64,000 nt of DNA from Lumbricus rubellus (GCA_945859605.1 OX243825.1:30082829-30146828), one strand, 5' to 3'. Shown: positions 35,943 through 48,337, counted from the first letter of the stretch. Notes: generated from the sequence alone by a model not told the origin. Made by a program: numbers and translations.

Positions 35943-38900
35943 TCAGGTTTTCTTGTCACTCTTTTGTTTCATCTTATACTCGACAAGAGCCTTTGCCAAC
36001 GCATTAGACATGAGAGATGCATTCGGTACGACGTCTTTCGATAAAGATGATTCTGGTGCAGGACGTTCCTGTCAATTATAAAATAGCAAAATTAATTTTA
36101 TAATTAAATACTTTACCATTATGTGCATTTCTAAATGTTGCGTTCAAGCCCTACAGACTTGCACAAATTGTAAAGATATGTAATCCAAGAATTATCTGAA
36201 AGTTCGTGTAGCCCTACTATTAAATTATAATTTTTAAATAGATCCCATGTTTTCAATGCATATGGCATCAATCAAAGCAAAATTGTAATCAAGTCAACAT
36301 CCCCGATCATTATCGTGAATTCAATTGATGGATGCAGCCAAACACAACCAAATTATTTCATTTCCACAGCAGAGAATAATATCTATGAAATTTATATATA
36401 GCGCCAGGGCTTAAAGTGTGGCAGGACGGTCATGGATGGCGTCCTGCCACTTATTTTCAAATTTCTATGTCGTCCTGCTACTTATTTGGCCAGCACACCT
36501 GAAAATGTAAGGGGCGTCCTGGCACTTCGGTTGGAAAGATAAGGGGCGTCAATGCACTTCTTTTTTTACACTTTTAACACTGTATAGCAGCCCTTCAAGA
36601 TAACTGTTTAGAGGCTTCTCACCAAGGCATGGCCAAAAAGGAGTCTTTAGTTTATAGAAAAAGAATTAGACAAGTCCTGCGGAACGGAACGCAAGCGAAA
36701 TGGGAGGCTATTCAAAACAGAGGGACTTATAATAATGGAGACAGTCCAATTCTGTCTGATGGCTGTACATGCATTTGGAACCATAATGTCGCGTCTAGAG
36801 ACCGAGCACAGAGAGCGGCGACCAGAGCAATCCGAAGGTAACGTAGAGGGCCCCCGAAGATAGCATTAATATTAGGGATGTTAAACGATAACCGGAAATC
36901 CGGTTATCGGTTTTGAATCCGATTTTATATTAATTTAATTTAAAATCATAAGACAAATAATAATTATAATATGCCATATCACGACAATAATTATAAGAAA
37001 CATGTTAGATAAATCTGGCAAAACAGACATACCGTTGTGTTGTTGACAGATTGATGTTTAGTCGCTGTAACAGTCGAAACATGATTAGTTCTCGTAGATT
37101 CAGAATCCTTTCCTATGTCAATGTTTGTGGATGTCATCGTAGAATTCTCATCCAGAACCTTCTGTACTTTGTTATCACAGTGGTATCTGCCAACGGTACA
37201 TTGGAGCATCTGATGAGCAGTGGCAGATCTTGGGACTGTGTTTTCTTTCGGTGATTCCTGTCGTAAACTTCCACACGGTTGTGCATTTCTGACCGGCCCT
37301 TGTTGTGGATGAACAGTGGACATTGGCGACCGTGCAAGTGTTCTGGGATCCCGTGTTTGGTGAGAATTGGATGTGGTGGTGTTTGGAGATAGCAATCCAA
37401 GGGACATACTGGCATTTCCAAATGGTTGGGCAGTCCGGAAGGGCCTTATTCCCGGAGGTACATTACCTGGAGAGACTGTGCTGCCCAGATATGGCTGTTC
37501 TAATGAGAATCGAGCAATAGGTTTGGGGAATTCAACTAAACGTGGATGTGGATGAGTTCCAACTGGTAAGAGGTTTTTTTCACCACTGAATGTCCCAGCT
37601 GCTTCCGAGTACTGCTTAAGAATACCATGAAAAGGATTTAACGAATTATTTGCGCTTTTGCCATCACAAACAGATCGACATGTATCACCCAGAAACCTGG
37701 TTTGGTGACCAGTTCCATAAGTGGGATTTTTCTGCAGGTTGTTGTTATCATGTTGCAGTTGAGAAGGAAGAGGACGAATGAAATTTGTAGGATGTGCACC
37801 GGAATTTATGGGAGGCGAATCAAAACGCGTTCCAGGGACCGAATGAAATTGCGTTGGATGTGGATTGTGAGATGATGGTGGCTGAAACCTGGACTGAGGG
37901 ATATTATGGCTAGATACTGGTTTCATATCACCAGGAAAAGCTTGGACAGCATGATTATTTTTTGAATGAACATCTTGCTGAACAAATGGTGGATAAAGCC
38001 TCGGACCATTCTGAACTGTTGACGTCGGGTTAGGCAACATGGCTATGAAGCCAGGGTGAACAGAGTGTTGTGTTTGGGGTAACTGGCCGCTGGAGAAGGA
38101 TGGAGGTTGTGGTGGACGAAGAGGTGACTGATTCTGGGGAACCTCTGGAGGCCTTGAAGGAAGAGATGAGGAATATTGAGGATACGGTTGTGACGGTCGC
38201 ACATGCTCCCTGGAAATTTCTGGAGTCCTTGATGAATTACCAGAGGACAGCTCAGGTCGAGGCGGAGCAGATGACCGGCATTGGGAAGTTGTCGGTAGAG
38301 TCCTTAGCGGTAGAGGACGAGATGAAACGTGTCGAAGTAGTTTCAGTCCAGCAACACTAAGGACTGATAGAAGGTTTGAATGTGAGGCATTTGGTGCAGA
38401 TGATGATTGAGTGGCAGGAGAAGGCCGCTGATGAGTTACTGGCAGATGGCCATCATTTTGCGTTGACTGTGTCAAACGCATGGCAGGATTAGCATTGCGT
38501 GGACAGATTGTGTGGCTAGAAATTGGTCTCTCAGTTCTATGAGGTAGGTTAGCATTGGACTGTGTGACATTTTGACTAGCCATTATTGTTCTCACAGTGC
38601 CAGAAAAAGCTTTGAGTGCAGAACTACTTTTGGAACAGACATCTCGCCCAGCAAATGTTGAATAAAGACTCCGACCGCTTTGAACTGTTGAAACTGGGTT
38701 AGGCAACTTAGATATCGTGCTAGGGTGAATGGTGCGCTTTGTCTGTGGTAACTGGCCATGTGAGACGGATGGAGATGATGGTGTAAGAGACGAATGATTT
38801 TGGAAAGTATCTGAAGACGTCAAAGGAGGTGATGAAGAAGAAACTGGAGACTTAGGAGGCGACTCCATCATGGCCATGAGTCTTGCAAACACAGGATGCA

Positions 38901-41900
38901 AGTGCAGAGTCGACCGTGAAGATGGCGACGCTTCCAGTTGAGAAGAACCAGGTGCGGAGACGAGTGGCGGAGGTGAACGAGGTGGTGATGGAGGCAGAGG
39001 AGGTGGTAAAGCTGGTAGGGGTTGAGGTAACGCTGGTAGGGGTGGTAGTGAGGCTGGTAGGGGTTGAGGTAAAGCTGGTAGGGGTGGTGGTGAAGCTGGC
39101 ATAAGTGGCGGTAAAGCTGGTAGGGGTTGAGGTGAAGCTGGCATGGGTGGTGGTGAGGAATGTGTTGGAGGTATGGTAGCCACATGAACATCCCGTGGTT
39201 CTGAATGCGAAGACACTGGCAAGCATTGGTTTGACTTGGCGTTTTGTTCGGCCTCAACACTAGCATCTACAGAAGGAGATGGTTGGACTGGATGGCTTGA
39301 AACCTCAAAGTCAGAAGTGGATGATAACACAGAAGAATTTGATGTCACTGCCACAGCGGCAGAAGACTTTAAGCACGACTTCTTTGGCAATGCCGACGGA
39401 CTCCACTTGGCAACACAGCGAGGTGATCTTGGTGACATCTCTGCTTCGTAGTTCTCCACAGATCTCGATGCTGGAGTTGATATGTCGATCTGTTGGTTCG
39501 TATGCACAGCGTCGGAGTCAGATTTATTCGTGTCAATTGTTGACGTCGTTTTGCCAACAAAGTTGATGCGATTTGCATTTGGTCCATGTAGATTGTTATT
39601 TGAAAGTGGCTGAGATGAAGAGGAGAGAAGAGGTGTAGGAGTCCCTAAAGTAAACAAAATACCAATATATAGGTAATTAATTGGGACACAAGATGTATGC
39701 ATTTTTAAGAACATTTATATAGCGCCTTACAATAACCTCACGAAGGAGTAGTCTTGCAACAAGCCTCTGATGAGACAATAACCAAGTAATTTCTCAGCGC
39801 TACTTATTACTTATATGCCTCTCGTTCGACAGTGGTATTTAATAAATTCATAATAATAAGAACAATAGTAAAAAAATAATAATAATAAAAATAATAATCT
39901 CCAAGTCCCTGAGGAGAATGAAGTAACTCACGGCAAGAATAATACAAATACTAATAATGATAATAGTAATACTAACAACAAAGAAAAAAGTTACTCCTAA
40001 GGCAGCCGTGGCTATTAAATGTTAGTGATTTCAGTTTCCAATCCCTGCCATTTGAGTACCCTCCCTCACAGGTCTCACCACACCTGAGTTGGCAATCACA
40101 ATCTAATAAAAGGTATTCAAAACTTGCTGCATGAACTCCATATGCTTCTAAACTTCATTCACTCTTAAGTTTCATCCATTCAAACCAACCTGGTGTGACT
40201 TTTCGAAGTGCAGATTTCAAAACAATTGGCTGCCGGACATTGTTAAATGGTTCTCTGGGAGTTGGCTGCAGGGATGGCCTGCCGACGAATGTAAGTCCAT
40301 AGGGTCTCGTTGGTCTTGGAGAAGCAGCAGGAATTGGATGCATACGAAGAGAAGTTGGTTCCTGAGGTCTTACTGGTCTCGTGATTGTTGGACCATTGGT
40401 CAGATGGGATTCCTGTGTTGCGATCAGAGCTTTCACATCAGCCAACTTCCTTGCTTTTGCTGTCAAAACATAAAACGTGTAGACTCAACAATTCATCAAG
40501 TGACTGACTGTATAAAGTGATTTATTATTGATGATTTAAGAATTTAGCTATCATACACACGATTGAGGAAGAAGAGATTTAAAAGAACAATCTCATAAGA
40601 TAGAGTCAGCCTTTTGTTTCTCTAAGCCTCAACATATGTTCAGATCTCAAGCTATCATGCTTGTCTGCTTGAGGTAATTTACTGGCCCCCCATCTGGACA
40701 GCGTATTGGGTTCAGGGGTGGTATACAAATTCCTCAACAACCAACATCCACCCATTGTTGATCTACCAAATATCTCACATGGATTACCCTGCACTTAGGG
40801 CCACTACCCTGAGGGATTTTCTTCCCTTCAGGACTGTTACCCATTATTCCCAACCACTGCTTTTTTCTCTTATCTAATTTGTCATTTTAAACTGTTTAAA
40901 ACTGTTCTGTCTGCGATAGTTTAGGAGCAACAAAAAAGATGAATTAATGAATGAATTGGCAATCATTTGGATAAACATCACGCAACGACAAGCAACTCAC
41001 CCGAAATAGGATGCGTAGTATCATCGCAATCTGCCGGTCGTTTCTTCCCAACTGCAGCATCCGTTGACGTTGCGTTAACTATCTTCACCTTCATCTTCTG
41101 TCGTCCCTCCTCGTCTTCAATGCATTGCGCGTATTCGATTGACAAAGCCGTTTTATCGGCGTTGGACCTCGCTTGCTGGTAGATCAGCGTGTGATAGTTC
41201 ATGAATCTTTCTTTCTGTAGAATACATCAAATTTCAAATCATTACCTGACCTTATTTTTCTTTTTTTAAATATCAAGTAGGTATACCGAATTGTAGAATG
41301 TATTGTTGGTCATCATAAAGAATATTTGCATTTGATTTAGGACAATGTGTGTTATTTTTTACAATGTTTGACTCTATGGATGATGTACATGTATGTGCAC
41401 CAAAATACAGATAGAAATTGCTCTGAAATTAAAGAATATATCCATATACTAGCTGTACCCAGCCACGCGTTGCTGTGGCAGAAAAGACCCCCCTCCCCTC
41501 CCTCTCCCCCTCCCCGCCCCTCTCCCCCGTTCCCCCTCCCCTCTCCTTCCCTCCCTTCCTTTCCTCCCTCACACCGTCCTTTACTGACAGCGGATAGAGC
41601 CCAAGAATGTTGGAAGGCCATAATGGAATTATTTATCGACTCGCCTATGACGTCACGGGACGCGACCTCATTGATGTTTCGTCACTGTGTTTCGGCGCAA
41701 GCGTGCGGTTTGGTTGAATTTGCAAATGGCGGTCGAACGGATTGAAATGAAAAGTTCACTTTTTGTGGAAACGATTGGGGTTTTTTTCGGGGAAAAAAAT
41801 GTTGTGACCTGGTGCTATTGGAATGGAAGGTTTTGGTAAATTTTCAAAACAATCGACAAGTAACTTTCGGCGTGATCGTGACCGCAGTATTGCAAAGTTA

Positions 41901-43185
41901 TAATTTTTTTACTTTTTGTGGAAACGATTGGGTTTTTTTCGGGGAAAAAATGTTGTGACCTGGTGCTATTGGAATGGAAGGTTTTGGTAAATTTTCAAAA
42001 CAATCGGTGCGTAACTTTCGGCGTGATCGTGACCGCACTATTGCAAAGTTTCATTTTTATTTATATAGATTATCTTATTTTACTGCACTAATACCCCCTT
42101 GAGAATTAATTTACCAAAAGAAAGTACAATAGGAAGTAGTAAACTTACACGCAATAGAACTTATGTACACTTATTTAAATCCATTGACCCTGGCAAAAAG
42201 CATATAAGGTTGTCTTTATTCCAATGAAGAGCATCTATTGAGCCGTTCAAACAGGTGTGCTAATTAATGTTACCTTTTCATTCATTCAAGTATAATATAG
42301 CACCACTTCCGAAACTACTCAGAGGCGCTCCCGACTCCCGCACGGCCAAAAATAAAGCTCCAAGTGCCTATAGAAAGTGTCAGAGAATAACCAAGGAAAC
42401 AGGCGCAACTGAATAGGAGGCCATTCCATAGCGCCGGGCCAACCATAGAAAAGCATTGCTTTACATGATGTATGTACTGAGACCCCCCCCTTTTACCTTC
42501 CCTGCATACGCAGATGCAATACAAACCATGTAGTGAATGCGATGCTTCATTGTCGTAACGTGGCTGATAATGAATTTGAAGGAGAATTTAACTTCACACA
42601 GGTTGCAGACGCATAGCGTTGATAAACCGTTCGTCTTGTGTTGGAACTCTGTTACGTACTGTAGACCTATACAAAAGAAACAAACAGGACAATGGTCAAC
42701 ATATTTCAAAACACAGACATCACCGATACATAGTGTTCTCCGTGACTGGTAACTGCCATTGTTTTTTGCCCCCTCCTGCAAAAATTTCTGCGGGCACCCA
42801 TGGCAATAGTTAACTCCACCACTACTTCTACTCTGGCCAGTGCCAGTGTCTCAAATTCCCTAAACTACGTGTGGGACTCTTCTGTCTGGATCGCTAACTA
42901 CATCTCTCTCTCTCTGTTCTTAACCCATTTCTTCTCACTAGGAGTACTAAGCTTACGCAATTACCATGGTCGTGAGCGGTGCTATAGAAATTACTAATCT
43001 TACATGATACTATTACATTAGCAATACCATTACATTATAATTGATGCCAATGAGCATCGGTATTGTTTACCGATAAGAGGCAGTTTGCAATCATCGAGAA
43101 GCGACTGAGACAGACAGATTTCTTCTCGCTTTTCTTCATCGTTCATCTGTTGACCATCGGACTTTCGTTCTGAATTTGTTAACAT
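35943..43185 (-). CDS. Proline-rich protein with one U1/matrin-type zinc finger, 1158 aa
   Basis: Six coding exons on the minus strand join in phase: 43185-43071, 42666-42527, 41214-41001, 40459-40190, 39644-37033, 36068-35943. All introns are GT-AG. The N-terminus is acidic/basic (NDEEKREE). After PLIGLQYVTEF a C2H2 finger with C59-X2-C62-X11-H74-X5-H80 (CNLCEVKF, HVTTMKHRIHYM) fits the U1-like class, which often binds structured RNA or sits in splicing-related proteins. Residues 411-473 are a PLPALP/PMPASP tandem repeat. A block of about 70 residues is duplicated (about 542-610 and 765-833; GQLPQT, LPNP, STVQ). The rest is Ser/Pro/Gln-rich and probably disordered. The C-terminus SLMSNALAKALVEYKMKQKS looks helical. 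I do not recognise an orthologue and assign no pathway; nuclear RNA-related work is inference from the finger. A MITE begins 28 bases upstream of the ATG. Confidence 0.75.
36395..36850 (-). repeat. Interrupted SINE copy, minus orientation, in the last intron
   Basis: TTTATATATAGCGCCAGGGC begins the copy at about 36390. About 165 bp of unrelated sequence with repeated 'ggcgtcctg' and 'cacttatttt' follows. Then 'gtatagcagcccttcaagataactg' and a body with 'aatgggaggctattc' run to about 36840. The inserted part may be another small element but has no clear ends. Confidence 0.4.
36886..36909. other. 24-bp hairpin (CGATAACCGG / CCGGTTATCG)
   Basis: CGATAACCGG, four bases (AAAT), then CCGGTTATCG form a perfect 10-bp stem. 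It lies in the last intron of the proline-rich gene. Its role is unknown. Confidence 0.7.
39705..40140. other. Intron sequence with SINE tail fragment and AAT-rich tract
   Basis: A SINE tail fragment (CATTTATATAGCGCCTTAC) lies at about 39713-39732. A degenerate (AATA)n/(AAT)n tract covers 39845-39985. Otherwise nothing is seen in this intron. Confidence 0.4.
41447..42072 (+). repeat. Dispersed repeat with pyrimidine tract and internal duplication
   Basis: It starts ATACTAGCTGTACCCAGCCA at about 41447 and ends TTTATTTATATAGATTATC. A C/T-only block runs over about 41490-41578. Two tandem copies of about 145 bp (about 41752-41905 and 41912-42052) share 'ctttttgtggaaacgattggg', 'gtgacctggtgctattggaatgg' and 'ggcgtgatcgtgaccgca'. 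This type of 'actagctgtaccc...tatatagat' repeat is widespread in animals, but I cannot name the family. It lies in intron 2 of the proline-rich gene. Confidence 0.6.
42278..42480 (-). repeat. SINE copy, minus orientation
   Basis: It begins TTCATTCATTCAAGTATAAT, then 'atagcaccacttccgaaactactcagaggcgctccc' blocks and 'aggccattccatagcgccgggccaacc'. It ends about 45 bases before exon 2 of the minus-strand gene. Confidence 0.6.
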
Positions 43186-43212
43186 CGTCTGTTACAACAG
43201 ACAAACAAAATA

Positions 43213-43817
43213 TGACCCATCTGACCAAAACCAGGCGTAAGTTGGTTTTGTACAATATGAGTGGCATATATCTTCTAAAAGAATAAAGTCTCTTCTTTAA
43301 AATGACACAAATCTTATTGCTCTGCCATGTTTCTGTCCAAAGTTATGAGTAAAAATGTGGTTCGACCGTTCAAATTACAATTCTAAGAAAACTGCATTGA
43401 AAGTTTTCTATAACTTTGGAATGCAAGATTCGTTAGAAGCTTAGAACCATGTTCACAATTAAATAAAATTTGCAACAAGAAAACAGATTGCATAAGAGGC
43501 TAGAGGGAAGTCTGGGCTTTTCACTGATGCCTAATTTATTATGTTAGCCCCATGCCGAATATGGCTACCAATGGCGGGAAAGTGGAAAATGGCGGGAAAA
43601 AATTCATCGAATTATTTGAACAATAAAACCAAAAAATTATCAAAATTATCATTAAAAATAATATTTTTTGAAATTTTTTACTTTCAATGTGTATAAAACA
43701 TATTTATTTATCATTTTCTGTAAAAAACAAAAAAATGAAAAAATTATTTTTTTCACATTTCGGTCATTATCTCAGAAGCGTGTTGCGACTTACGCCTGGT
43801 TTTGGTCAGATGGGACA
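43213..43817. mobile_element. MITE with TA target site, just 5' of the proline-rich gene
   Basis: The left end TGACCCATCTGACCAAAACC plus AGGCGTAAGT and the right end's inverse TGTCCCATCTGACCAAAACC plus AGGCGTAAGT differ at one base. TA flanks both ends (43211-43212, 43818-43819). It is 605 bp with no ORF. It begins 28 bases upstream of the start codon, so it may supply the 5' UTR or promoter, unless a spliced leader exon lies further away. Confidence 0.75.
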
Positions 43818-43854
43818 TAAATTAAGTCTTTGAAGTTGAGTTCAACTGTTTGGT

Positions 43855-45760
43855 AATCTGTTGCTTTAGCGGTGTAAATAATTCGTCAATGCATGGTTTT
43901 AGCGTTGGCCGCACACAAGTTGGATTGACAAACAGAACTCTTGCTAATTTGAAGTTGGTTGATACAGACAGCATTTGAGTGAATAAAAATGGGATTGATG
44001 AAAAGATTCCTGCTTAAGCTGAAGTTGGAAATATTAAATATAATTGTTATTTAGGTAAAATCCCAGACTGACTGCCCTTACTCCAAACAATATGGCCGTT
44101 AATGAATACAATAGAATTAGAGCACGACCTATAGACGACATTGCAACGTGAGGGTCGGTTAGGGCTCAGGTTAGGCGTCGTGAGGGTCGGTAAGGGTTAG
44201 TTTTAAGGTTAGTGTTATTTAAATATACGCAGTGGCTACGGAACCGTCCGGACGGTGCCGTAATTCTTTTTCTACGGAACCGTCCAACACTTATGGGCCT
44301 AACATTCGCACTAACACCCGTCGGCCAATTAGGTTAGCGGAAAACAATGTGGAAGAGTCGAAGACCGTAGGGGAGGAGGTTGTCGAGTACAATTAATGCC
44401 CATCCCTTTGTAAACAGTAGCCTACTGTCAAGAGCACGTGCGACACACAGGCTCTCGCGTTTTAGACGAATTGCAATGTAAAACGTTTAAAATGTCTTAC
44501 AAATGACCCTACGTATGGAGGAACATTTTGCACAGGTAATTATGTCTCACTTTAGCGCTCTTTATCGTTAAATTTAGGCATGGTTATAACATAGAAGACC
44601 TAGGTGTCGTTCGCGTATAGGGTATAAGGTTTCGCGTCGTGAGGGTCGTTTAGGGTTAGTGTTAGGGTTAGTGTCGTCATTAGATTCTTAAGATTTTTGC
44701 GTCGTGAGGGTCGGTTAGGGTTAGTGTTAGGGTTAGTGTCGTCATTAGATTCTTAAGATTTTTGCATTGGTTGTTTAGCAGTTGTTGGCCAAGCTAGCCT
44801 AATAGCTTGACCATCAACTGCTAACATCAACTACCTTTACCCCCCTACGGTCTTCGCCTCTTCCAGACGGTTCCGTAGAAAAAGAATTACGGCACCGTCC
44901 GGACGGTTCCGTAGCCAGTGCCTTAAATATAAGTTGGATTGATGAAAATGCCATATCATAGCAGCTGGTTAATTTGTGGAATTTTTGCCTAAATGCCGTA
45001 AATGGAGATTGGATTGCAGAAAAAAATTTACGCCAAAGTAGAAGTTGGATTGACATGCTAATCAGAAGTTGGATGGGTTAAACCGTAGTTTACGTTGATT
45101 AATTATTTTCACTTTACCCCACGTTGATAAATTATTTGGCTATTGCTATTGATATACAAGTAATTTCTGGATCGCCAGGTTCAATCCAGCTTCCATTTCA
45201 ACTATAAATATGCCTTTATCCAGCTTCCATTTCAGGTATAAAATGCCTTTATCCAGGTCCTACTTCTCAAGCGTTTTTCATCAATCCAGCTTCATTTTCA
45301 GCAGAATGACTACACTAACCCTAAAACTAACCCTAACCGACCCTCACGACGCCTAACCTGAGCCCTAACCGACCCTCATGCGTAAAATCCCGCTTCTATT
45401 TCGTCACTAAATATTTGTCATCGAATGTAAGAAATTGGTTGTCGGATAAAAAAAGTACGGTTTTTTCGTCAATCCAGCTTCCATCTTTTCGCGTTTTCGG
45501 TTTATATTGCTACTTCCGGTTGCGAATGTTCAGAAATTGTAATAGCACGTTTTATGGCGCGTTATATTCGTGATTTTAGGCGTTTATTAATTAATCAACG
45601 TAAACTACGGGATATCGATAATGAAAATAATTAATCAACGTAAACTACGGTTTAACCGTTGGATGTGCATGTGTACAGTTATTATCAGAAGTAGAAGTTG
45701 GAAGATCGGCGAATCACGGTCTTTAATTGGTGCAGTAAAACTAGAAGCTGAATAAGTGAT
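43855..45760. repeat. Palindromic tandem-repeat family, large broken copy or copies
   Basis: Units in one orientation (43865-44045 and 44930-45080: 'gaagttggattgatgaaaa') are followed by units in the other (45175-45300: 'caatccagcttccatttca'). Terminal-type blocks with 'aaccgtagtttacgttgattaatt' occur near 45079 and, inverted, near 45630-45655. It is interrupted by the foldback element at 44228-44922. Telomere-like 'gttagggctcaggttaggcgtcgtgagggtcgg' lies at about 44146-44190 and, inverted, at about 45310-45385. Confidence 0.5.
44228..44922. mobile_element. Foldback element around telomere-like repeats, 9-bp target duplication
   Basis: The left arm (44229-44282) reads CAGTGGCTACGGAACCGTCC, then a GGACGGTGCCGTAATTC block and CTACGGAACCGTC. 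The right arm (about 44868-44921) is its reverse complement with one or two differences. TTAAATATA lies on both sides (44219-44227, 44923-44931). The interior has a 64-bp tandem duplication (about 44636-44765) carrying GTTAGGGTTAGTGTTAGGGT and 'cgtcgtgagggtcg'. No ORF. The length of the duplication and arms suggests a Mutator-like nonautonomous element; this is inference. Confidence 0.65.
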
Positions 45761-46766
45761 CAATGTACTTATAGCAGAACCACTGCTTTATCAACTCTGC
45801 ATTAAAAATGTCCAACGGTATGCTCTTTTTAATTTACAAATTTTGACACAAGGTGCACTCACTGTCTGATCTATATTACTTTACGACATTTAAAATAAAA
45901 TAAACAAAAAATTAATTACAAATAATCATGTAATATCGACTATTCACCATTGACTAAAGATAAACGGAGACTCGCTGCCGACGTTTCGCCATCTAGTGAC
46001 AAGCGTAACACAAATCTTCGAATAATATTATTTCTCCGCGCGTACAAAAATTGCCTCGTTAGAGATTAACAATAAACCTATAATAATATTGATGTCTGTT
46101 ATGTTTTTTAGTCGCACAATATAGGCCTAAACTGTTTTGCCCACTGGTGATATTAATTACGAAAATCAAAACATCTCATTGTTTGCTACTCGATAAAGTT
46201 AACCGAAATCTTTCTCACAGTTAGCCTATAGGCCTAGGCCTAGGCTAATAGCCTAATTAAAACGGCATCAGCAAAGATGTCTGTTATGTTTTTTAGTCGC
46301 ACAGTATAGGCCTAGGCCTACTTTAATTTTTTTTATTGTAGGCCTATAATATTTCGATTTTCTATGACTGTAGGCCCTGCAAGCTGTAGCCTAATTATTC
46401 TGTTCTCATCTAATAATTATAATGTTCCCGCAGTGCGTAGGCTATACATACGCAGGCATGTTAAACAAGATATAGGCCTACAGCTACAATACATAGCCTA
46501 CTTGCTTAATTGGTTGATCGATAACACTCTAAAAGAGCGCTAGAATTACGATTGTGATGCTAAAACGCGATGCTAAACTGTCTCACCACGCCGTCACACG
46601 CGAAGTCCATCACAGAGAAAACTAGGCCTACAATTATAGTAGGCTAATAGTCGAGACATTGCGATATTCAATGCGAGAGACAACATTAATTAAAGGCATG
46701 AAGCCAGATACCGTATTCCACGGACGAGAGTGGCAGCAGTAGACCTAGGGATAAAAGAACAAGATA
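45761..46766. other. AT-rich spacer with many TAGGCCTA palindromes
   Basis: It holds two copies of 'gatgtctgttatgttttttagtcgcac' (about 46091 and 46277). TAGGCCTA-type words are dense between 46120 and 46640. No gene is seen. Confidence 0.5.
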
Positions 46767-47083
46767 GGGGAGGGTGCCCCAAGACGGGACGATTCACAGT
46801 ATTTGCTCCAAATCACCTTTGCTGATGACAATACATATTTGCAACTTCTTCCTTCCTTTAACCCAATCCTTCAACCACTATCTGGCATATCATATGCAAA
46901 AAAACAATGTATGGTTCAGACGAGACAGCGAACTTTTGTTGACCTACAAATCGTCCCATCTTGGGCACAGGGGTGCAGAGGTGCCCAAGATGGAACACAG
47001 GAGTGCCCATGATGGGACATTAATTATATCAACTTCTTCCATGTTTAACATATTTATTTAATTAATCAACTCAAAAAGAATGA

Positions 47084-47561
47084 TGATGCATGCATGCATA
47101 CATACATACACACATACATACATACATACATAGTTTACATACGTACGTACATACATATATACAATGTCACACATACTTACATGCATGCATACATACAATG
47201 CATACATACAATGCATACATACAAGTATGTATGTATATGTGTAGGCCTATATGCATGTATGTAGGCTATGTACGTATGTATGTATGTATGTATGTATGTA
47301 TGTATGTATGTATGTATGTATGTATGTATGTATGTATGTATGTATTGCATGTATGTATGTATGTATGTATGTATGTATGTATGTATGTATGTATGTATGT
47401 ATGTATGTATGTATGTATGTATGTATGTATGTATGTATGTATGTATGTATGTATGTATGTATGTATGTATGTATGTATGTATGTATGTATGTATGTATGT
47501 ATAAATACATACATACATACATACATACATACATACATGCATGCATACATACATACATACA

Positions 47562-47592
<31 letters not shown>

Positions 47593-47826
47593 GTATGTAT
47601 GTATGTATGTATAAATACATACATACATACATACATACATGCATACATACATACATACATACATACATACATACATACATACATACATACATACATACAT
47701 ACATACATACATACATACATACATACATGCATGCATGTATGTGTGTATGTGTGTATATGTATGTATGCATGTATGTATGCATGCATGCATGTATGTATGC
47801 ATGCATGTATGTATGTATGTATGTCC
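47084..47826. repeat. (TATG)n/(CATA)n microsatellite with strand switches
   Basis: Long runs of TATG (about 47270-47502) switch to CATA (47503-47588), back to TATG (47589-47612), to CATA (47613-47730) and to TG/TATG (47731-47825). The switches, some marked by TATAAATACATA, make large inverted repeats able to form cruciforms. Open frames here are artefacts. Confidence 0.97.
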
Positions 47827-48337
47827 TTATTAAGAAGTTGCTTTACAGCATACAACTGATATGCGACGTGTGCCCAAGACGGGACGCATATAGGCATTCC
47901 GTACCCGATTTCGTAGCATTGCAAGCCATAACGCTTTTTCATTGGCCGGTTCCAGATAATGAATAATCATAACCAATGGCGTATTTAGTGCCTTCTCGTG
48001 CGCTGTTGTTGCTGCTGTTGTTGGCATAGGGGGGGGGGAATGGCCGATTGCGATGCGTTTAAAGTTATAAGGAGTTTCCTTTCGATAGTGAAGTAATCTA
48101 AGTGTGAAGGTAGACTTCTAATCAGTGCAAAAATAAAATGCAAAGGTTACGTGTTGTTACGTGCGTGCCAGCGAATATGTCATCCACCAACTCATCGCTT
48201 CAATAATACGCTGTGGTCAACAGCTATATGTGATGCATCAGGCGTCTGCTTCGTTGAATCAACCGTCAAAAATCAAAACTGCGCTACAGAAGTCATTACA
48301 TTAGATTTTACTACACTTCAGTTGCCTAAACTCGCAT

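Noticed and set aside
38852..39266. ORFs rich in Thr/Ser or His/Pro opposite or beside the proline-rich exon
   Set aside because: They are alternative frames of the proline repeat; the chosen frame is the only one that joins the neighbouring exons in phase.
41352..41745. ORFs through the C/T tract (PPSPPSPPPRPSPP)
   Set aside because: Low-complexity tract inside a dispersed repeat in an intron.
47090..47942. Several ORFs of 170-230 codons on both strands (MYVC and HTYI repeats)
   Set aside because: Pure translations of the TATG/CATA microsatellite.
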